A stretch of DNA of 64,000 nt from an uncultured Clostridia bacterium (GCA_947630725.1 CANRIS010000001.1:242988-306987), one strand, 5' to 3'. Counted from the first letter of the stretch, positions 7,814 to 16,829 are shown. Notes: generated by a model from the sequence alone, not told the origin. Numbers and translations are program-made.

Positions 7814-8551
7814 ATGCCAAAATTTTTTACAACCGGGGATCTGATAGAAAATAACGCCCTGTCGCTGAGGGGCGAGGAGGCGGCTCATATTTATGAAGTC
7901 CTCAGAATGAGGACAGGCGATGAGCTTGTGGTGGGGGACGGAGATATGACCGACTTTCTCTGCAGGATAAGGACTGCAAAAAAAGATGAAATACTCTGTG
8001 ATATAATTGAAAAAAGGCCGAACGAAAACGAGCCGTCCCTTAAAATAACCCTCTTTCAGGCTTTGCCAAAGGCCGATAAGTTTGAAACGGTGGTGCAGAA
8101 ATGCGTTGAAATAGGGGTGAGCCGTATAATACCCATAGACACGAAAAATTCTATGGTAAAATTAGGCGTAAAGGAAGAAAAAAAGCTGCTGCGGTGGAAC
8201 AAAATAGCCTACGCCGCCGCAAAACAGTGCGGCAGAGGTATAATACCCTGCGTAAGCCCTCTTATGTCCTTCGGAGATGCCGCAGCCTACGCCTCAAAAA
8301 ACCTCGACAAAGCCATTATACCCTATGAAAACGAAAAACAGCTTTCAATAAAGACGTTTGCAAAGGAATTTTCGGAAGGCTCTCTCGGCATATTCATAGG
8401 CTCCGAAGGCGGCTTTGACAAAACCGAGATAGAAAAAGCCCACAGCGCAGGCATCAGATCGGTTACACTCGGCAAAAGAATACTCAGAACAGAAACCGCA
8501 GGTCTTGTGGCCTCGGTAATAATGCTATACGAATCAGGTGATTTAAGTTGA
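7814..8551 (+). CDS. rsmE: 16S rRNA (uracil1498-N3)-methyltransferase
   Basis: Methylates N3 of U1498 in helix 44 of 16S rRNA, using SAM. The protein is 245 residues, as expected for this SPOUT-class enzyme. It has an N-terminal PUA-like part (EEAAHIYEVLRMRTGDELVVGDG) and the C-terminal knot with three family motifs: ALPKADKFETVVQKCVEIGV, FIGSEGGFDKTEIE and TLGKRILRTETAGL. PrmA next to RsmE is a common pairing in Firmicutes. The stop TGA overlaps the TTG start of the next gene by 4 bp. Confidence 0.96.
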   Translation: MPKFFTTGDLIENNALSLRGEEAAHIYEVLRMRTGDELVVGDGDMTDFLCRIRTAKKDEILCDIIEKRPNENEPSLKITLFQALPKADKFETVVQKCVEIGVSRIIPIDTKNSMVKLGVKEEKKLLRWNKIAYAAAKQCGRGIIPCVSPLMSFGDAAAYASKNLDKAIIPYENEKQLSIKTFAKEFSEGSLGIFIGSEGGFDKTEIEKAHSAGIRSVTLGKRILRTETAGLVASVIMLYESGDLS

Positions 8552-9681
8552 TATATTTTGACAACGCTTCTACAACAAAGACATCAGACGCCGCAGCTAA
8601 AGCAGCCCTCGGTATGATGACCGAGCTTTATTCAAACCCGTCAAGCCTGCACGGTTTCGGCTTTTCCTCCGAAAAGGTCATTAACGATGCAAGAAAAACG
8701 ATAATTCGGGCATTGGGCGACCCCGAGGGCAGTCTTTTCTTTACTTCGGGAGGCACCGAGGCCAACAATACGGCAATTCTTGGAGCCGCCAACGCCTATA
8801 AAAGAAACGGCAGACATTTTATAACCACCGACATCGAACACCCTTCGGTAAGAGCGGCATATGACAGGCTCAGAGCCGAGGGAGCCGAGGTCAGTCTGCT
8901 TAAGGTTGACAAAAACGGCAGTATAGACCTCGATGAGCTTGAAAATACGGTGAGAGAGGATACCGTACTTGTCAGCATTATGGCTGTCAACAACGAGATA
9001 GGTACCATAAACGACACCGAGAGCATATACGGAATAATAAAGAAAAAAAATCCCCGCGCTCTCTATCACGCCGACTGCGTACAGGCCTTCTGCAAACACC
9101 GCATAAACGGAAAGAACGCCGACTTTATTACCATAAGCTCCCATAAGATATTCGGCGCAAAAGGCTGCGGCGGACTTTTCTGCAAAAAAGGCGTTCGCTT
9201 TTCCCCTATGATACTCGGCGGCCATCAGCAGCAGTCTCTCAGACCCGGTACCGAAAACACTCCGGGCATAGCGGCTTTTTCCTGCGCAGTCTCAGAGCTT
9301 GCAGGGCATATTGACGAAAATCTTAAAAAGGTGGGCGAAGTAAAAAACAGACTTCTCAGAATAACCGAGCTTATTCCCGATATTCACATAAACGGCGAAA
9401 ATACCTCCCCCTATATACTGAATCTTAGCTTTGACGGGCTTCGTGGAGAGGTGCTGCTCCATGCGCTGGAGGAAAAGGGAATATATGTTTCAACAGGCTC
9501 TGCCTGCTCCTCAAAAGCAAAAAAGAACGAAAATGTGACCGCAAAAATACTGGGGCTGTCCCGTGGAGAAAGCTCCGTACGTTTCAGCTTTTCATCCGAA
9601 AACACCCCCGAAGAGGCCGATCAGGCCGTGAATGTACTGTGCGGACTGGTACCCGAGCTGCGCAGATTCAGAAGAGCATAA
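8548..9681 (+). CDS. Cysteine desulfurase (NifS/IscS type), TTG start
   Basis: A PLP enzyme that takes sulfur from cysteine and holds it as a persulfide for transfer. The 377 residues start at TTG 8548, since MIYFDNASTTK is the conserved N-terminus and no ATG fits. The PLP lysine is K200 in ITISSHKIFGAKGCG, and the catalytic cysteine is C320 in STGSACSSKAKK, in a mobile loop of IscS-like length. thiI follows 25 bp downstream and needs exactly this activity, so the pair probably makes 4-thiouridine in tRNA (the NifZ-ThiI arrangement known in Bacillus). No iscU or suf genes are near, which argues against a general Fe-S role for this copy, though it does not exclude one. Confidence 0.93.
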   Translation: MIYFDNASTTKTSDAAAKAALGMMTELYSNPSSLHGFGFSSEKVINDARKTIIRALGDPEGSLFFTSGGTEANNTAILGAANAYKRNGRHFITTDIEHPSVRAAYDRLRAEGAEVSLLKVDKNGSIDLDELENTVREDTVLVSIMAVNNEIGTINDTESIYGIIKKKNPRALYHADCVQAFCKHRINGKNADFITISSHKIFGAKGCGGLFCKKGVRFSPMILGGHQQQSLRPGTENTPGIAAFSCAVSELAGHIDENLKKVGEVKNRLLRITELIPDIHINGENTSPYILNLSFDGLRGEVLLHALEEKGIYVSTGSACSSKAKKNENVTAKILGLSRGESSVRFSFSSENTPEEADQAVNVLCGLVPELRRFRRA

Positions 9682-9706
9682 GAAGAGCATAAGGAGAAAT
9701 TATGAT

Positions 9707-10894
9707 ATGGAAAAAATACTGCTTGTAAAATACGGCGAAATCGCCATAAGAGGCAAAAACCGCTGGATAATAGAAAACAGACTTATCGCAATAATAGAAA
9801 GAAACCTTTCCAAGCTGGGAAGATACAGCGTCATAAAGGAACAGGGCAGGTTTCTCGTACGTTCTCTTGACGAAGAAATGAACTACGAAAAGGTCGTCCC
9901 CGTTATAATAAAAATATTCGGCGTTCTGGGAGTATGCCCCGGAATAATGCTTAAGGATCAGTCCCTTGACAGTCTTAAGAAAGGCGCCCTTGCATATATG
10001 GAGGAGCATTATCCCGACGGAGGATACAGCTTTAAGGTCACCGCAAGACGTTCAAACAAAAAATATCCTCTCAACTCTCAGGAAATCTCAGCCGAGGTAG
10101 GCGGATATATATTCGAGTCCCTTAACGAATCAATGAAAAACGTAACCGTTGACGTACACAACCCCGAGGTCAGTCTCCGTGTTGAGCTGAGAAACAACGC
10201 ATATATATTTTCAAAGGTCATTGACGGCCCGGGAGGACTGCCTGTGGGAGAAAGCGGCAAGGCCACAGTTCTTATGTCGGGAGGAATAGACAGTCCCGTT
10301 GCCGCATGGCTTATGGCAAAGAGAGGAGCCGCTGTGGAGGCTGTATATTTTCACTCTCCGCCCTATACCTCCGAAAGAGCCAAAGAAAAAGTCGCCGATC
10401 TTTGCAGATGTGTTGCGGGATATTGCGGAAGCATAAGGCTCTATGTCGTGCCTTTTACCGAAACGCAGCTCCTTATATACGACAACGTACCCCACGAAAG
10501 AATGACTATTTTTCTTAAAAGAGCCATGCTGAGAGCCGCTGCGCTTATTGCGGACAAAAACGGCTCCCACGCGCTTGTCTGCGGAGACTCCGTAGGTCAG
10601 GTTGCGTCCCAGACCATGCAGGCCATAAACGCCATAAACACCGCAGCATATCCCTACCCCGTGCTAAGACCTCTCTGCACCTATGACAAGCAGGAAATAA
10701 TAGATCTGGCAAACAAAATAGGCACCTTTGAAATTTCGGTACTGCCCTATGAGGACTGCTGCACCATATTCGTGGCAAAGCACCCCGAGCTTAGACCGAA
10801 ACGCCATATAATAGAGAAAAAAGAAAAGACGATACCCGGCCTTGAAGAAACCATAGCCAAAGCCGTGGCCGAGGCCGAAATAATAGACGTATAA
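9707..10894 (+). CDS. thiI: tRNA 4-thiouridine sulfurtransferase
   Basis: Adenylates U8 of tRNA and inserts sulfur to make s4U. The 395 residues lack the C-terminal rhodanese domain of the E. coli protein, which is usual in Firmicutes; a partner desulfurase, encoded just upstream, supplies sulfur. Visible parts are the NFLD and THUMP region (KYGEIAIRGKNRWIIENRL, then GGYSFKVTARRSNKKYPLNSQEI) and the PP-loop VLMSGGIDSPVAAWLMAKRG near residue 182. After it come the motifs VCGDSVGQVASQTMQAI and PYEDCCTIFVAKHP. The ATG at 9707 has AAGGAG 11 bp upstream. The ATG at 9702 is out of frame. Confidence 0.96.
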   Translation: MEKILLVKYGEIAIRGKNRWIIENRLIAIIERNLSKLGRYSVIKEQGRFLVRSLDEEMNYEKVVPVIIKIFGVLGVCPGIMLKDQSLDSLKKGALAYMEEHYPDGGYSFKVTARRSNKKYPLNSQEISAEVGGYIFESLNESMKNVTVDVHNPEVSLRVELRNNAYIFSKVIDGPGGLPVGESGKATVLMSGGIDSPVAAWLMAKRGAAVEAVYFHSPPYTSERAKEKVADLCRCVAGYCGSIRLYVVPFTETQLLIYDNVPHERMTIFLKRAMLRAAALIADKNGSHALVCGDSVGQVASQTMQAINAINTAAYPYPVLRPLCTYDKQEIIDLANKIGTFEISVLPYEDCCTIFVAKHPELRPKRHIIEKKEKTIPGLEETIAKAVAEAEIIDV

Positions 10895-10964
10895 CATACG
10901 TATCAGACTGTCAAAAAAGTAAATCTACTTATAATAAAAATATTCGACAAAAATATTATATGTT

Positions 10965-11264
10965 GCATCGCAGACTTTAATCCGCAGGTAGTGTCCGAAA
11001 GATGTCGGATTGCCCGAAGGGCAACTTTTCCGTAAGGAAAAGCGCTGAACGTGAGCTTTGCCCGTCAGAAAAATAAGTTTATAAAAGGCGTCGCAGACTT
11101 TAATCCGCAGGACGAGCTTTGCCCGTCCGAGGAATAAATTTCAATTTGCGAAAAAACGCAGTTTTTGGAGCAAATTGGAATTTATATTCCTTTATCCAAA
11201 TGAAGTCGCCGGCTTGCCCGGCACGCACATTTGGCCTCATCAAAATGCGACTGCATTTTGATGA
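10965..11264 (+). repeat. 300-bp dispersed hairpin-rich repeat, copy A
   Basis: This block recurs with an estimated 90% identity at 32654-32955. It contains two copies of the module gcagactttaatccgcagg (near 10970 and 11091) and a chain of hairpins: ttgccc-gaa-gggcaa (11010-11024), cttttcc-gtaa-ggaaaag (11025-11042), a long A/T-rich stem (11130-11148 with 11171-11191), ccaaatg/catttgg around gccgg/ccggc (11196-11234), and a 12-bp stem with loop gact (11237-11264). It fills the gap between thiI and addB. I see no open reading frame with coding character inside. Confidence 0.85.
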
Positions 11265-11291
11265 CAGCGTGTCGAATATTTCGACACGCTG
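11265..11291. repeat. 12-bp perfect hairpin at the end of repeat copy A
   Basis: Arms 11265-11276 and 11280-11291 pair perfectly around a 3-nt loop (tat). This hairpin is absent after copy B, so it marks the end of the shared block or a copy-specific addition. It lies 53 bp before addB. Confidence 0.6.
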
Positions 11292-11344
11292 GCGCATAAA
11301 ACCTATATGCCACGGCAAAAAAATAAAAGAGAGGAGAAACGTCA

Positions 11345-14300
11345 ATGGAGCTTGAATTTGTACTTGGCAAAAGTGGCAGCGGAAAGACCACCTACTGCAT
11401 AGACAAAATACTTTCCTTTCCGATTGAAAAGAAAATAATCTATATTGTTCCCGAGCAGTTTACACTTGAATCCGAAAAGCTCCTTACTTCAAGGCGAAAA
11501 TCCCTCATAAACATAGACGTTGTGAGTTTCAGACGGCTTTGGTATCATATTTCGGGAGAAATCGGAAAAATAACAAAGGAATTTCTCGATGACGAGGGCA
11601 AGTCTATGATAATCCGAAAGCTTATAGCCGACAAGGAGCTTGTTTTTTTCGGCAAGGCGGCTGACAAGCCCGGTTTTATAGACAGCGTGTCAAAAATAAT
11701 AAGCGAATTCTGCCGCTTTGGCATAAGCCCCGAAAACCTTTCTCAAAGTCTTTCCTATGCTGACGAGACCTCCGAAAACGCAGCGTCTCTCAAAAAGCTC
11801 AGAGAGCTTGGCGACATATACAAAACATACAACGACTTTATTTCGGAAAAATATATTTCCTCGGATCAGCTCCCCGATTATGTGGCTCGGAACATAAAAA
11901 ACACCACTCTTTTTGACGGAGCAGAGGTTTTTATTGACGGTTTCAACAGCTTTACAAGTCAGGAGTACAACATTATCAAAGAGATAATGACCTATTCGGA
12001 CAGAATAACCATATCTCTTTGTCTCGACCGCCCGCCCGATGGCTATAAGGAGGACAGCGCCGATCCCTTTAACGAAACAAAAAAGGCTTATATAAAGCTT
12101 TTGGGGATTTTTTCAGAGCTGTTTCCCACGGACAGAAAAATACTCCATACAGTGACCGACAACAGCAAAAACAAAAAACCCTCCTTCGACTTTCTTGAAA
12201 AAAGATTTTTTGACTTTCCCATACCCATTTTCGGAAAAACCGATGATATCGAGGTTTTTTCGGCGGTAAACAAAAGAGCCGAGGTTTCGGCAGTCTGCGA
12301 CAAAATAGCTGAGCTTATAGAAAAGGGCTTCAGATACAGAGACATAGCCATAGTCATATGTGACGGCTCATATATGCACCTTCTTCGCAGCGAGCTTAAA
12401 AGCCGCAATATACCCGACTTTACCGACAGAAAGGTATCTGTGCTTTCTCACCCCTGCGCAGGCTTTATGCTTTCGCTCACCGACATACTTGCCTACGGCT
12501 TCAGAAGCGCAGACGTATTCGCCTTTCTCAAAACGGGTCTTACGTCAATAAGTGCCGAAAAAATCTCAGAGCTTGAAAAATACGTCACAGCGTCGGGTAT
12601 AAACGGCTACAGATGGGAGCTTTCTTTCAGAGATCCATATTTTGAAGAAATAAGAAAAAAAATAACAGAAATCACATCTCCCGCAAGGGATTTTATAAAA
12701 CCGGGGAAAAAATATATTCTTTCGGAGATAAACAAAAGGCTTTTCGATGCCGTGGAGGTATCGGGCTTTTATACAAAATACAGAGAGCTTATCGAAAACA
12801 CCGAGGACGCTGTGCTGGCGTCACGTTTCAGACAGGCGTGGGAGCAGATAGTGACTACCTTTGACAAGGCGGAGGAGTTTCTGGGAGATTCCGAGGTGAC
12901 CCTTGAGGATTACAGAAGTATAATAACCTCAGCCCTTTCGGGAAAGACCATAGCCACTATCCCTCTTTATCAGGACAATATCATAATAGGCGATATCGAA
13001 AGAAGCCGTTATCCCGCTATACGGGCTATGTTCGTTTTGGGCGCCAAAAGAGGCTCTCTGCCGACAAAATTCCCCGACACAAACATAATTGATGACAAGG
13101 AGAGACAGCTCCTTCGCCAAAGAGGCATAGAAATAGCCGCAGGCACGGACGAGCAGCTTTCTCTTGAATATCTCAAAATATATCAGATACTGACAAAGCC
13201 CTCCGAAAAGCTTTTTCTGAGCTATCCTCTGGGTACAAGTTCAGGTGAAAAGTCGGAATGCTCCGAAATAGCCGAAAGGCTTATGACAATGTTCGGTACA
13301 CAGCCCAAAACCATAGAGGAGCCTGCCGAGATACCCGAAAACACGACCCCCTTTGAACCTCCCGACAAAATCTCGGAGGATATGATCGGAGAAATCATAG
13401 GAGAGACCCTCAACCTTTCAAGCTCCAAGCTTGACACATATGCAAAATGCCCCTTTTCATACCTTATGACATATATTTTAGGGCTTAAAACAGATAAGCT
13501 TTTTGAGATAGACCCTCTTGACAAGGGCAACATACTCCACGGAGTAATGGAAAGATTCTTTAAGGACGCCGAAAACGCCGAAAATATGACCGAGGAAGAA
13601 ATAAACAGAAAAATAAGCGAAATTATGCCCGATGTTCTGTATGAAAACCTTTGCGCTATTATGGACGAGGATAAGAAAATACCCGAAAACTTCCGAAAGC
13701 TCAGATATTTTTGCAGGCGTATAGAAAGCACCGCCGATGCATCAGTGCTTGCAAACATAAAGCAGCTTGGCAGAGGCAGTTTTGTGCCGACAGAGTTTGA
13801 AGTCGATTTCGGCGGCTCCTCCCCGAATGCCCTGCCGCCCGTAAGCATCGCCGACAATATTATTCTCAGAGGAAAAATTGACAGAGTGGATCTCTATGAG
13901 GACAAGGACAACGTATATATAAAAATAACCGACTACAAATCCTCGACCCAGACCCTTGATATGGTCGAAATATACAACGGTCTCAAGCTTCAGCTCCTGC
14001 TCTATCTTTCGGCATATACCGAGGAGCTTGAAGGCAGAAGAGACGGCTCAAAAAAGATACACCCGGGAGGACTTATGTATTTTGCCTTCAAAAATCCCAA
14101 AAGAAATCTAAGCTCTCCCGAAGACGCCGACAGCGCCAATGCAAAGCTTTCGGACTTCAGCCCCACGGGATTTTTCTCCGAGGAGGCAAAGGAGCTTTTC
14201 GACTCCGATGACAAGCCTGCTTTCAGCTATATGAACAATATGGAAAGCCTTTCGGAGGAGGACTTCAAAGAGCTTATGTCAAAGGCAAAAGAAATTTCCG

Positions 14301-14443
14301 CCAAAACAGGCAGCAAAATAAAAAAAGGTCTTTTCCCCGTAAGACCCTACCTTTATTCGGGCAGAAGCGGCTGCGACTACTGCCCCTACAGCGGCATATG
14401 CAAAATCGACATCGACAGATCACGCCGCAACAAAATAACATAA
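11345..14443 (+). CDS. addB: ATP-dependent helicase/deoxyribonuclease subunit B
   Basis: AddB is the partner of AddA in the double-strand-break resection nuclease of Firmicutes. This copy is 1032 residues, slightly shorter than the usual 1150 or so. It begins MELEFVLGKSGSGKTTYC with the P-loop GKSGSGKT at residues 8-15. The C-terminal RecB-like nuclease has LRGKIDRVDLYEDKDNVYIKITDYKSS, with the D and K of the nuclease core. The iron-sulfur cysteines are one near residue 702 (YAKCPFSYLM) and three near residue 1010 (GCDYCPYSGIC). The gene follows an AGAGGAG site. It stands alone: addA is not next to it, although the two are normally adjacent. A shared terminator lies just after the stop. Confidence 0.95.
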   Translation: MELEFVLGKSGSGKTTYCIDKILSFPIEKKIIYIVPEQFTLESEKLLTSRRKSLINIDVVSFRRLWYHISGEIGKITKEFLDDEGKSMIIRKLIADKELVFFGKAADKPGFIDSVSKIISEFCRFGISPENLSQSLSYADETSENAASLKKLRELGDIYKTYNDFISEKYISSDQLPDYVARNIKNTTLFDGAEVFIDGFNSFTSQEYNIIKEIMTYSDRITISLCLDRPPDGYKEDSADPFNETKKAYIKLLGIFSELFPTDRKILHTVTDNSKNKKPSFDFLEKRFFDFPIPIFGKTDDIEVFSAVNKRAEVSAVCDKIAELIEKGFRYRDIAIVICDGSYMHLLRSELKSRNIPDFTDRKVSVLSHPCAGFMLSLTDILAYGFRSADVFAFLKTGLTSISAEKISELEKYVTASGINGYRWELSFRDPYFEEIRKKITEITSPARDFIKPGKKYILSEINKRLFDAVEVSGFYTKYRELIENTEDAVLASRFRQAWEQIVTTFDKAEEFLGDSEVTLEDYRSIITSALSGKTIATIPLYQDNIIIGDIERSRYPAIRAMFVLGAKRGSLPTKFPDTNIIDDKERQLLRQRGIEIAAGTDEQLSLEYLKIYQILTKPSEKLFLSYPLGTSSGEKSECSEIAERLMTMFGTQPKTIEEPAEIPENTTPFEPPDKISEDMIGEIIGETLNLSSSKLDTYAKCPFSYLMTYILGLKTDKLFEIDPLDKGNILHGVMERFFKDAENAENMTEEEINRKISEIMPDVLYENLCAIMDEDKKIPENFRKLRYFCRRIESTADASVLANIKQLGRGSFVPTEFEVDFGGSSPNALPPVSIADNIILRGKIDRVDLYEDKDNVYIKITDYKSSTQTLDMVEIYNGLKLQLLLYLSAYTEELEGRRDGSKKIHPGGLMYFAFKNPKRNLSSPEDADSANAKLSDFSPTGFFSEEAKELFDSDDKPAFSYMNNMESLSEEDFKELMSKAKEISAKTGSKIKKGLFPVRPYLYSGRSGCDYCPYSGICKIDIDRSRRNKIT

Positions 14444-14477
14444 ATTGTCAATTATATTCATATTCAGCCCAACCTAA

Positions 14478-14512
14478 AATGCTGTCTGATAAATTTTGTC
14501 TCAGACAGCATT
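14478..14512. terminator. Bidirectional terminator between addB and the XRE gene
   Basis: Arms aatgctgtctga (14478-14489) and tcagacagcatt (14501-14512) pair over 12 bp and are followed by attttttg on the plus strand. It serves addB, and its right arm overlaps the stop codon of the convergent XRE gene. Confidence 0.8.
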
Positions 14513-14723
14513 ATTTTTTGAACTCCCTTATGCTTGTCCTTTTCATAATATAGTCCATGCTCGTATTATAAAAATCCGCAAGCAGCATAAGAGTTTCGGT
14601 GGGAGGCACTCTCTCTCCGCTTTCAAATTTTGATATAAGGCTCTGATCTATGCCTGTTTCCAACTGCAAGGCTATCTGCGTCAAGTGTTTTTCTTTTCTC
14701 AGTTTTTTGAGGTTGTTGTCCAT
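14511..14723 (-). CDS. Small XRE-family helix-turn-helix regulator
   Basis: A 70-residue DNA-binding protein made of little more than the Cro/C1-type HTH. The helices read LKKLRKEKHLTQIALQLETG (helices 1-2) and DQSLISKFESGERVPPTETL (recognition helix and helix 4), followed by LMLLADFYNTSMDYIM, a phage-repressor-like tail typical of Clostridia. The ATG at 14723 is chosen because AGGTGAT lies just before it; an in-frame GTG at 14732 is part of that ribosome site. It is divergent from the zinc-ribbon protein gene (14842), with 118 bp between, so it may regulate that gene, itself, or both. Its target is not known. Confidence 0.85.
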   Translation of the reverse strand: MDNNLKKLRKEKHLTQIALQLETGIDQSLISKFESGERVPPTETLMLLADFYNTSMDYIMKRTSIREFKK

Positions 14724-14841
14724 CTGTATCACCTATATGACAATATGTCATAAAATAGAATTATGTTGAACATAGGTATACGCCGTACTTTAAGCGTATA
14801 ACCTTAGCAATAATTAATTTTATGCAAAGAAAGGTGATTTT

Positions 14842-15435
14842 ATGAGCAACGAACTTAAAAAATGCGAGGTTTGCGGCGCAGAGATGGCCAAAAACGCAAA
14901 AACCTGCCCGAGCTGCGGCGCAAAAAACAAAAAACCCATATATAAAAGAGTATGGTTTTGGATAATTATAGTTATCCTTGTTGCCGCTGCCGCATCCGCA
15001 GGAAAAAGCGGCTCTCGGGGCGACAGTTCAAATACCGACAACAGGAACGCCGAAGTGCAGCAGAATGCTCCCGTCGAAAATTCCGCCCCTGCAGAACAGC
15101 AGGCAGAAGAAACAGCCCCAGCAGAACAGCAGCAGCCTGAGGAAGCCGCACCCGCAGAAGAGAAAAAGGAGCCTCTGTCAATAGAGGGTGAAGTTGTCGA
15201 AGAAAGAGACGCTTTTTCTCTGTATCTGACAGGTGTGGTAAAAAACAACACCGACAGAGAAAAAGCCTATGCCCAGATAACATTTAATCTCTTTGACGCA
15301 GAGGGAAATCAAATCGGCACGGCCATGGACAACATAAACAACCTTGCTCCGGGCGGTACATGGAAGTTCAAAGCAATGGCTCTTACATCGGACGATGTAG
15401 CCTCCTATGAATTTGCCGGAATAGACGCATGGTGA
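14842..15435 (+). CDS. Zinc-ribbon, single-pass membrane protein with FxLYD-like domain
   Basis: 197 residues in four parts. First comes an N-terminal zinc ribbon with C8, C11, C22 and C25 (CEVCGAEM, CPSCGAK). Then one membrane helix (about 35-50, VWFWIIIVILVAAAASA), and an extracellular linker of about 50 residues rich in Ala, Glu, Gln and Pro, with repeated PAEQQ-type units (about 70-110). Last is a C-terminal beta domain, IEGEVVEERDAFSLYLTGVVKNNTD to SYEFAGIDAW, resembling the FxLYD domain of cell-envelope proteins. The zinc ribbon would be cytoplasmic and the beta domain outside. Function is unknown. AAAGGTGAT precedes the ATG. A terminator follows, shared with rplA. Confidence 0.8.
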   Translation: MSNELKKCEVCGAEMAKNAKTCPSCGAKNKKPIYKRVWFWIIIVILVAAAASAGKSGSRGDSSNTDNRNAEVQQNAPVENSAPAEQQAEETAPAEQQQPEEAAPAEEKKEPLSIEGEVVEERDAFSLYLTGVVKNNTDREKAYAQITFNLFDAEGNQIGTAMDNINNLAPGGTWKFKAMALTSDDVASYEFAGIDAW

Positions 15436-15492
15436 CCGGTCTTTGTCTCATTTGTGACAACAGTGTATAAAACAGGATAAAAAGCCCACAAA

Positions 15493-15534
15493 AAAAAGAG
15501 CCTTCGCTCCAAAAAAGGAAAGAAAGCTCTTTTT
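15493..15534. terminator. Bidirectional terminator between the zinc-ribbon gene and rplA
   Basis: aaaaagagc (15493-15501) pairs with gctcttttt (15526-15534), with A-runs and T-runs on the outer sides. It can end the plus-strand transcript and the minus-strand ribosomal operon. Two copies of gattttttcttttttg follow it on the plus strand. Confidence 0.7.
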
Positions 15535-15565
15535 GATTTTTTCTTTTTTGATTTTTTCTTCGGGC

Positions 15566-16270
15566 TTATGCGTTGGCGTTGCCGACCTTTGCCGAATTTA
15601 TTTTTATACCGGGGCCCATTGTAGAAGTGATAACAACGCTTCTTAAATACTGACCCTTTGCTGCTGCGGGTCTTGCTTTGATAATGGCTCCCATAAGAGT
15701 GTTGAAGTTTTCGAGAAGCTTGTCGCTTTCAAATGAAGCCTTGCCGATAGGCACATGGATAATGTTTGTCTTGTCAAGACGATATTCTATTTTACCTGCC
15801 TTGATCTCTTTTACAGCGTTTGCAATATCCATAGTTACGGTACCTGCCTTGGGGTTGGGCATAAGTCCCTTGGGACCGAGAACACGTCCGATACGACCAA
15901 GCTGACCCATCATATTGGGGGTTGCCACAACAACGTCAAAGTCAAACCAGTTTTCGCTCTGGATCTTTGCGATCATGTCCTCTGCGCCTACATAGTCTGC
16001 GCCTGCTGCCTCGGCTTCATCTGCCTTGTCACCTTTAGCGATAACCAACACACGAATTTTTTTACCTGTACCATTGGGAAGTACAACTGCGCCACGAACC
16101 TGTTGGTCTGCGTGCCTTGAATCTACGCCCAAACGAATATGCGCTTCTATTGTCTCGTCAAACTTAGCGGATGCGGTCTTTTTTACAAGCTCTACGGCCT
16201 CCGCAGGATCATAAAGATTTGTTTTTTCAATAAGCTTTGCGCTTTCCTGATATTTTTTGCCTCGTTTCAA
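15566..16270 (-). CDS. rplA: 50S ribosomal protein L1
   Basis: L1 binds 23S rRNA helices 76-78 and forms the mobile L1 stalk; in many bacteria it also represses translation of its own mRNA. The 234 residues begin [21 protein letters not shown]. They show the usual [22 protein letters not shown] and the conserved [21 protein letters not shown] (read in two parts). The ATG follows AAGGAGG. It is the last gene of the rpmG-secE-nusG-rplK-rplA run. The usual next genes rplJ and rplL are absent; a terminator and a convergent gene follow instead. Confidence 0.98.
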   Translation of the reverse strand: MKRGKKYQESAKLIEKTNLYDPAEAVELVKKTASAKFDETIEAHIRLGVDSRHADQQVRGAVVLPNGTGKKIRVLVIAKGDKADEAEAAGADYVGAEDMIAKIQSENWFDFDVVVATPNMMGQLGRIGRVLGPKGLMPNPKAGTVTMDIANAVKEIKAGKIEYRLDKTNIIHVPIGKASFESDKLLENFNTLMGAIIKARPAAAKGQYLRSVVITSTMGPGIKINSAKVGNANA

Positions 16271-16277
16271 ATTAAGT

Positions 16278-16318
16278 TCCTCCTTATGTGGTAATATCGG
16301 GAAGATACCCTCCCACTG
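16278..16318 (-). promoter_or_regulatory. Structured leader before rplA, shared with rplK
   Basis: On the minus strand the region reads AGTGGGAGGG, six bases, CCCG, then ATATTACCAC and AGGAGG. GTGG can pair with CCAC and GGG with CCC, leaving a GA bulge opposite a 7-nt loop. The same pattern precedes rplK (16835-16880). The shape resembles L1-binding sites on rRNA and on L1-regulated mRNAs; that it binds L1 is inference. Confidence 0.55.
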
Positions 16319-16403
16319 ATTTTACGGGTTGTGACTGATCCTTTTCAAGTCGGATCAAAAAACACGGTATAGTCCGACAAACAACTGTCAGAACCGATGT
16401 TTT

Positions 16404-16829
16404 TTATTCCTTTACAACAATACCCATGCTTCTTGCGGTACCCTTTATCATGCTTATTGCTGCATCGAGGTTTGCCGCTGTGAGGTCAGGCATTTTTGTC
16501 TCGGCGATTTTCTTTACATCTTCAAGGGTGACTGTTCCCACCTTTTCTTTATTGGGAACGCCCGATCCCGACTGAATGTTGGCTGCCTTTTTGAGGAGAA
16601 CCGCTGCGGGAGGAGTCTTTGTGATGAATGTGAAGGACTTATCCTGGAACACCGTAATAACTACGGGTATAATAAGACCTGCGTCCTTTTTTGTTCTTTC
16701 GTTGAACTCCTTGCAGAAACCCATAATGTTTACACCCTGCTGTCCGAGAGCGGGACCTACCGGGGGAGCCGGAGTCGCCTTGCCTGCGGGAATCTGTAAT
16801 TTGATATAACCTTGTATTTTCTTTGCCAT
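16404..16829 (-). CDS. rplK: 50S ribosomal protein L11
   Basis: L11 shapes the GTPase-associated centre of the 50S subunit and is the substrate of PrmA (encoded at 6838-7809). The 141 residues start [20 protein letters not shown] and include the conserved [22 protein letters not shown] and the C-terminal rRNA-binding end [10 protein letters not shown]. The ATG at 16829 follows AGGAGGTG by 6 bp; an in-frame GTG at 16838 is within that ribosome site and is rejected. A 130-bp leader separates it from rplA. Confidence 0.98.
   Translation of the reverse strand: MAKKIQGYIKLQIPAGKATPAPPVGPALGQQGVNIMGFCKEFNERTKKDAGLIIPVVITVFQDKSFTFITKTPPAAVLLKKAANIQSGSGVPNKEKVGTVTLEDVKKIAETKMPDLTAANLDAAISMIKGTARSMGIVVKE

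Noticed and set aside
10965..11264. Protein-coding small frames in the 300-bp repeat
   Set aside because: Frames on both strands are explained by the hairpin arms; none has a ribosome site or is kept between the two copies.
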